NCBI GenBank assembly: GCA_024663395.1
Contig: JANFAH010000057.1
Location: 62,001 to 126,000 of the forward strand
Length of the DNA: 64,000 nucleotides
Direction: 5' to 3'
Source: Pisolithus tinctorius
Taxonomy: Eukaryota; Basidiomycota; Agaricomycetes; Boletales; Pisolithaceae
Below are positions 58,601 through 64,000 of this stretch, piece after piece. A program made the position numbers and the translations under genes. Numbering within the stretch: position 1 is the stretch's first letter; every line of letters starts with the position of its first letter. The notes beneath the pieces are model-generated. The model made no database searches. It was not told the origin of the DNA and worked only from the letters and a program-made list of their open reading frames with translations.

Positions 58601-61057
58601 TAATCCATTTACTGTTTAGTAATCAATTAGAAGCCAGAAAAGTGAAAGGATTACAAACTACCTTTCCATTTCGATTGATTGGCCATCACTAGTGAGCTCT
58701 TCCCCACGCTAAGAGACATTACAGAAAAACGGTTATGAGTTCGAATACAACACTCACCCTCCATCCCCAACGACCACGATTGCATGAGTCTTGATGCCCC
58801 GCTCCTTAGTTTGTAACGCGGCTTTTCGCAAACTTTTAGCTACATCAGATGTCCCATTGGGGGGCGGAAACATTGACTCTTTGGCATCACGCCCGGGCTT
58901 CGCAACCAAGTTGACAAGCGACGCGGTGGCTGCGTTCTGTCCGACTGGCAAGCTGTATACGCCCTCTACCTTGGCAGGGGCTAATTTCGGACTCTCCTCG
59001 GTACTGGCAGCAGAGGAGGATATTGCATCCTCGTCATCGTTGTCCGTCCCCGTCCCTTGAGAGCTCGTAGAGGTGATGGACGGGGGGATCAGAGCTTGCA
59101 TTATCGATGATTGACGGGAAAACGACGTCAGGCTATGTCTGATGACATTCCTGATGGTTTCCAGCTCCTTGTCACGACCACACTGCCCAGGCGGATGACT
59201 TTATTTGGATTGTGCAACGAACGGCACGACTCACCAGTGTATGTGGAATGATAAAGGTCTACAATAACTCAACAATGGGCGGCAAGAGGCGTAATTCAGA
59301 CTCACTGAATATTTGTCTTCTTGTCCAATTTTAAACGCGGGTATGAGCTAGACAATAGATCAGCGTCACACCCGGAAAGCACCAGCAGCTTGACCTGCCT
59401 CGGTCGATGGCTCTAATGAAGATGTCGACACACTCGACAGCAAACGTTTTTGGCATTCAAGCAAGTCAGCCTTGAGCCCATATGCACTCTGATATCGCGC
59501 ATCGGGCGACTTCGACAGGAGCTGAAGCGTGGTGAGACACGGAATAAGAATCCACAGGATCTTCTCTCACTTTATCGATGATGTCGCCGATAACAATGGG
59601 GACGTCACTTCTTACTTCACCAACGGGAGGGGGCCGTTTGGTTCCCAATGCTGCCAAGACTTCTGCAGGACTGACGTTGCCATGATTGGTTCCGCTTAGG
59701 GCAAAAGGTAATCGACCTCTGCCCACAACACACGTCCAGAACAGCATTCCAAGTGAATAGAGGTCTGCGCGATGATCTTCCTGGACAACTGAAGGTGAGG
59801 AAGAAACTTGTTCGGGGGCCAAGTAATGAAGTGCTTCGATGACCTTCTCCGGGGATATCGATCGAGATACTAAAATGGTATCGCTATAATTAGGGGATTT
59901 GGACGTGGAAAGAGTGGTCGATGAAGCGCTGGCGACCAGCTCTAGTGACGAAGCTGAAAGGCCATGATATGGATGAGAGTAGTCGAGGACAAGTTGTGAT
60001 GGACCCCCTGCTTCCTCCAAAGATACAGAGCGGTTTCCGAAGTGCACGATCCGCACAACACCCGAGTGGACGTTGATATGGAAAGCATTGGCACGAACTG
60101 AACGGATTTTCGTGTGACACAATAAAACGACGATCATCACTGGATAACCTACCCTCTCGATGAACGAAACCGAGCCTTAAGGGGACAGTCAGAGTACTCC
60201 TTTTATATATAAGATATGATCGCACCTATGTACCATGTCAAGACAATGGGTTGCCTGAATAGCAAACCTGCAAAAAGTCACGTTCGCAACGGTAGGTTAT
60301 GGCATCAGATGACGCACTCTAGGAACGAGGCAAGATCCATCACATCATATCTCTCCTCCTCGATGTCCTCTACGTCGTTGAAATCCAAGTTGTCGAGGGG
60401 TAGAAATGCACTATCGTAAATGTCATCGTGTTGTTCTTCTGTTCTCTGCGTCTCGTCGGTACCCCCGCTGACTGTGGATAGCTCCTCTGTGAGAGAAGCG
60501 TCTGGATCACGATGGGCCTGTTGTGATCCTTCAGCCTCAGCTAGGAGAAAATCATTCACTTTGGATGGGGGAAAGTATTTCGGCAGTAGGTTTGCGCCAG
60601 GATGCACAAGCAGTAAGACCACACAATCCCCATCAACACGTGGTAGTACCAGAAATTCAATCAACCGCAACGTGGTGCTTAAAGCCTCTGGAGACTCTCC
60701 GAGTTTACTCAAACTATACGAAATGGGAAATGAACGTTTGAAATTGAAGCATAAGCAAAAAGTGTTCACATATGGGCCTCGCGCTGGAGACATATTGAAG
60801 ATGCGGAATGTGCTGGGGCCATCTTCGCGAGGACGAGAGCACCATCCTTGAGACTGCGACCCTCTGCAATGAGAGTAGAGCTGCCAGTGTCGTTCCATGG
60901 GTAAGCCTGGCCGTCAGACGGTAGTTAGAAAGATCAGATTGCACAGGGGTTACGACGAGTGGAAACTGACTTTCTCGAATGCGTAACCTGGCACAGAAAG
61001 TATGTTATCCTTGAAGTAGAGTGTCGAGCTGGACTGGGAGGTGTCTGCTATAGACAT
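55653..61057 (-). CDS. Hybrid histidine kinase, 5' part (truncated by the LINE)
   Basis: This is the first half of the kinase gene, tentatively from ATG 61057 (MSIADTSQSSSTLYFKDNI); a further 5' exon cannot be excluded. Domains in order: an N-terminal protein-kinase-like domain (~60950-59400), an AAA/STAND-type ATPase with Walker A VVVGDGGVGKSSLV across the intron at about 58760 and Walker-B-like VALFLDDLHEAD at about 58170, and a helical-repeat region (~57900-55660). The kinase-like domain has HRE in place of HRD and HFG in place of DFG, but keeps YLAPEQ, so it is probably a pseudokinase. The frame stays open into the LINE junction (ALVAPYDNVHMR). Past the element it resumes as [19 protein letters not shown], matching family members. 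As it stands the protein would lose its GAF, histidine kinase and receiver domains. Confidence 0.83.
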
Positions 61058-61637
61058 GGAGGATACGGACGAGATATGAATGGACTCTGTCGTGGAGGAA
61101 GTCGGGCTACGATCGAAGCCCGTCAATGACGTATCAAGAAGGTATTAATGGTAAGTCTCTTCCACGAAGATGTCAATTAATCGAGGCAGGAGTGGCATGC
61201 CAGGCCTTGCCGTCACCCACGACACGGGGTTTTCTGGTCGCCCACTGGGCCATGGTCATATATTGCGCAGGACGTACTTGTCGCCACGCCCAACACCAAC
61301 TGGCGTCGATAACACCCCATTTGTAAATTCCCCACCAATCACTATAATAATCAGATCTGAGAGCTTGGTGGCCATGCATTATTACGTATCTCCGCATCGC
61401 ATGCGGTCGCCGTCTGCGCAATTTTTCCTCTTTTTTTCCCCCCGCCAAACTTGCGACAAGTACTGCAGCACGTAGTCACTCGCCTTCTTCACCTAAACTG
61501 ACCAAGGACAGGAACAGCAGGTCGCCAGTGAGAGGAGACCAGCAAGCTGGCCAAACAGAAGTTCCGCACCCTTCCGTGCTTCAAATCCTTTAAGGACAGC
61601 AATATCTAGTGGTTGGTGATAAATTAGAGCCTGGTCA
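61058..61637. other. Divergent promoter region of the histidine kinase and carrier genes
   Basis: It contains a pyrimidine tract at about 61424-61443 on the plus strand. In-frame host-like sequence (ending SPTSSTTESIHISSVSS) reaches about 61130 before the annotated kinase ATG, so the true kinase start may lie here, beyond another intron. Confidence 0.45.
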
Positions 61638-63132
61638 TGTCCAATTATCCATTTTGGTGAGTGGAATCATCTGGTATAGCTTTATCATGTGTGTTCACCA
61701 ATGATGACAAGGCTTGGAGGTTGGTCACTCGTTGTCGCTCAGAAATCGTCTAAATCAGTACCTTACTCAAGTTCTTCGGGCACGCAGGCATTGCTGCTTC
61801 CAGTGTGTCATGATTTATCTGGCTAACTGCTCCTGCTCTCATGTAGACTCTTAATAGTGGCAGCATCCATCACCCATCCATTGGACCTCACCAAGATGTA
61901 AGTTCCGTTGGCCATTGTCCAATAGCACTTGCTTGACCACGGCAGCCGCATGCAAACCCTCGGCCCAGCAGCACAGCCGCCCTCCATGATTGCTGTAATG
62001 CGGGCTTCCCTGGGTGAAAGTGGCTTGAGAAGTTTTTATACCGGTCTTTCTGCATCTCTTCTCCGACAAATGTCGTATACGCTCGTTCGGTTGGGTAGTT
62101 ATGAAGAGATGAAACGAAGAATGTCTCTAAGAGGTCCACTTGCGACCGGAAAGCTCCTTCTGGCGGCTGCAGCGGCAGGTGCACTTGGTGGTGTTGCAGG
62201 AAACCCGGCAGGCATGTTGAGGCGTAGAGACTTTCGTTTGCAGCTCTTTCGCTGACAACGGTGTAGACATTCTCTTGGTACGGATGACCAGTGACTCTCT
62301 AAAACGTCCGGAGAAGCGTTACGGGTACCGTAATGCTCTGACAGGCCTCGTCAGCCTTCTGAAGGAGGAAGGGATTAAAGGTATTTACAGAGGCCTTGGG
62401 ACCAATACGGTGCGTTTCGACTTGTAACTTTACGGTGGCCCAGCTCTGACCGGCTTCAAGGCACGCGCAGTGTTGATGAATGTATGATTCAATGAGTTGC
62501 TTTTCTTTCTCCGCTGATATAATGATTGTTTTCGCCCAACAGATATCTCAAGTGGGATCGTAAGTAGGGCTGATCGCTCGCAATGGTTGATGTGGTCACC
62601 TATTCTCACGGATCGCCGATCTTCCCAGGTATGACTTCTTCAAGGCCACGCTCCTTAAACGTCGTTTACCTCTAGTAAATTATCAATTCCAAGATAACTT
62701 CTCGCTCCACTCCGTAGCAAGCTTCGCAGCAGCGACGTGCGGTACAAGTGCGTTGACCGCGCTCGCGGACTCATGAATCGATGTTGACTATAGTACTCGA
62801 ATTCTAGCTGTTTGTTCACCTGCTGACGTCATAAGAACAAGAATTATGGCCTCGGTCTGTCTGAATGCCCCTTTGACAGTTGCATATGTTGATTGTCCTC
62901 CAGTCAGCGCAGGCGAGTCCTATACGCATCGTCATGCGTTCTTTACGGGAAGAAGGTCCGATGTTCATGTTCAAAGGCTGGTGTCCAGCCTTCATGCGCT
63001 TGGGACCCAACACAGTTCTTATGTTCGTTTTCTACGAGGTGAGTCTAAAACAGCGAATGGATAATTTACGGCCCTGATGTGGCTGTACAGCAACTCAAAC
63101 GCTGGTGGTCCTCTATTGGCCACACTCGGTAG
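61638..63132 (+). CDS. DIC1: Mitochondrial dicarboxylate carrier (SLC25 family)
   Basis: From ATG 61638 to TAG 63132 in about ten exons. Three carrier repeats are visible. Repeat 1 is WLGG then SITHPLDLTK-IRMQT, repeat 2 GGVAGNPADILLVRMTSD and YRGLGTNT, and repeat 3 GTTVCSPADVIRTRIMAS with FKGWCPAFMRLGPNTVLMFVFYEQLKRWW. The Px(D/E)xx(K/R) signatures are therefore PLDLTK, PADILLVR and PADVIRTR. Residues such as NPADILLVRM and HPLDLTK are typical of Dic1, which exchanges malate or succinate for phosphate across the inner membrane. Exon 2 is modelled as only eight bases (61712-61719), needed to build WLGG. The intron at 62212-62266 has a GC donor. Close relatives (oxoglutarate or oxaloacetate carriers) cannot be fully excluded. 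Confidence 0.9.
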
Positions 63133-63899
63133 AAGTGGTTGTCGGGTCTCCTCCCTAGAGTTTAATTGGCGCATGCCATATAGTTGGCTGCGTTGAGCAT
63201 TTTACACTTCGTTTTGTACAAGTTTTGCGTCACGGCACCGATATTATACCTTGACAAGACACGTATCCCCGATAGTGGGGGAGGGTTTTCTCTGCGGCAA
63301 TTGGTCAGTCACCCTGCAAAAATGGGTTAATGCCGTGAGATCGAGTCGTGTTAGCAACTACAAATGATGTATATCTCACCCTGGAGATGGCAAAGGCAAG
63401 AGGAGAGGAAGACAAGTAACAAGCCGCCCGTGGGGTCTCCACTGAAGAAAGTTGCTGTCATGAATGACATCGTCCCCATGGAGGTGACTATGTAGTTTCC
63501 GTTCTGATTCGTTTCTTGGTGCACCAGAAGACCAAAAAGTTAAACTTAGTTCGAATTGCCTTGTACTACATGTGTTCTCAGCAATGCATCCGTGGTTCGG
63601 GCACATAGTCTTCGGAGACCTCGATAATCACGTCCCTCACCCCCATGACCGACACCTCTCGCGCGAATCAACGGCAATTGGCTGAAATCGGGATCTCCTG
63701 CAATCCGCCACACGCTCTCGGACTGACGAACCCAACGTTCTTAACACCCGTCCAGTAACCTATCATCTTGATGCACACACGGAGACAGAGATCACTCCAC
63801 GCCCCATTCAGCAAGCCTAATGGCTGACGACTCAGTGTAATTAGAATACCACAATTGACAGAAGTCTTAAGCTGTCCCTGCTACTAGGTGGAACGTCTG
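63133..63899. other. Intergenic 3' of the carrier gene
   Basis: A minus-strand open frame of 76 codons (63376-63606) shows no family features. Nothing else is supported here. Confidence 0.45.
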
Positions 63900-64000
63900 A
63901 AACGGCCGGCGGGAACGGCGGCCGAAGGCCTTGCCATATAGTGCAGAATTCGCTCACTAGTAGGGAATGTGCGGGTTACGGGGGGGCCTAGTCAGTACGC
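63900..64000 (+). mobile_element. Fragment of a second, diverged copy of the LINE 3' region (runs off the right edge)
   Basis: A 22-base block at 63900-63921 is identical to the complement of 49235-49256 in the LINE 3' UTR. After a 12-base gap relative to the LINE, similarity goes on through CCGAAGGCCTTGCCA and again near the edge (GGGGGCCTAGT). This copy is in plus orientation, opposite to the full element, and clearly diverged. Confidence 0.7.

Noticed and set aside
44321..61057. Two independent genes (an ATPase-like gene and a histidine kinase gene) flanking a LINE
   Set aside because: The coding frame runs directly into both junctions and joins across the target-site duplication to match one known architecture.

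Overview
This window reads as nuclear DNA of a mushroom-forming basidiomycete (Agaricomycetes). The signs are dense genes broken by many introns of about 45-60 nt, intergenic gaps of a few hundred bases, a cytoplasmic dynein heavy chain whose motor half stands as its own gene (a split described in Agaricomycetes), a secreted family typical of basidiomycetes that databases misname 'ribosomal protein s17', and a Tad-like LINE. All gene models below were spliced by eye from GT-AG (rarely GC-AG) signals and family conservation. Most conserved joins keep frame; the first exons of the histidine kinase and of the second helicase are uncertain.

Layout. 1-513: 3' end of an unknown gene. 953-3587: compact housekeeping block with MGR2 (TIM23 subunit, minus) and PEX10 (peroxisomal RING ligase, plus) start to start with 11 bp between their ATGs, then SmE (spliceosome, minus). 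3712-15135: dynein motor-half gene of about 3,456 residues (plus). 15276-16453: homoserine kinase THR1 (minus). 16874-18031: secreted 's17-like' protein (minus). 18511-19521: HAD sugar/glycerol-phosphate phosphatase (plus). 19781-26712: full-length ABCC vacuolar-type transporter (minus). 26979-29886: F-BAR RhoGAP (plus). 30297-30709: ribosomal protein eS27 (minus). 31879-37314: two tandem PIF1-type helicases, each with an N-terminal RNase-H1-like RNA:DNA hybrid-binding domain (minus). 37762-39456: unknown 545-residue protein (minus). 39777-42003: MFS exporter (minus). 42204-43776: Fpg/MutM-type DNA glycosylase (plus). 44321-61057: a large hybrid histidine kinase (pseudokinase, AAA-type ATPase, helical repeats, GAF, HisKA/HATPase, receiver; minus). 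61638-63132: mitochondrial dicarboxylate carrier (plus).

The most striking event is a roughly 6.6-kb LINE at 49065-55652 inserted in a coding exon of the histidine kinase. It has a 14-bp target-site duplication, a 27-nt A tail and two uninterrupted ORFs. The kinase reading frame is open on both sides, so the insertion looks recent and this allele should be null for two-component output. A diverged piece of the same element's 3' region lies at the right edge (63900-64000), in the opposite orientation.

Most genes are unrelated neighbours, as usual in fungi. Plausible functional groupings are the divergent MGR2/PEX10 pair (organelle protein import), two tandem helicase paralogues, and a Gcn4-type motif upstream of THR1. 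No tRNA, rRNA or CRISPR was seen.
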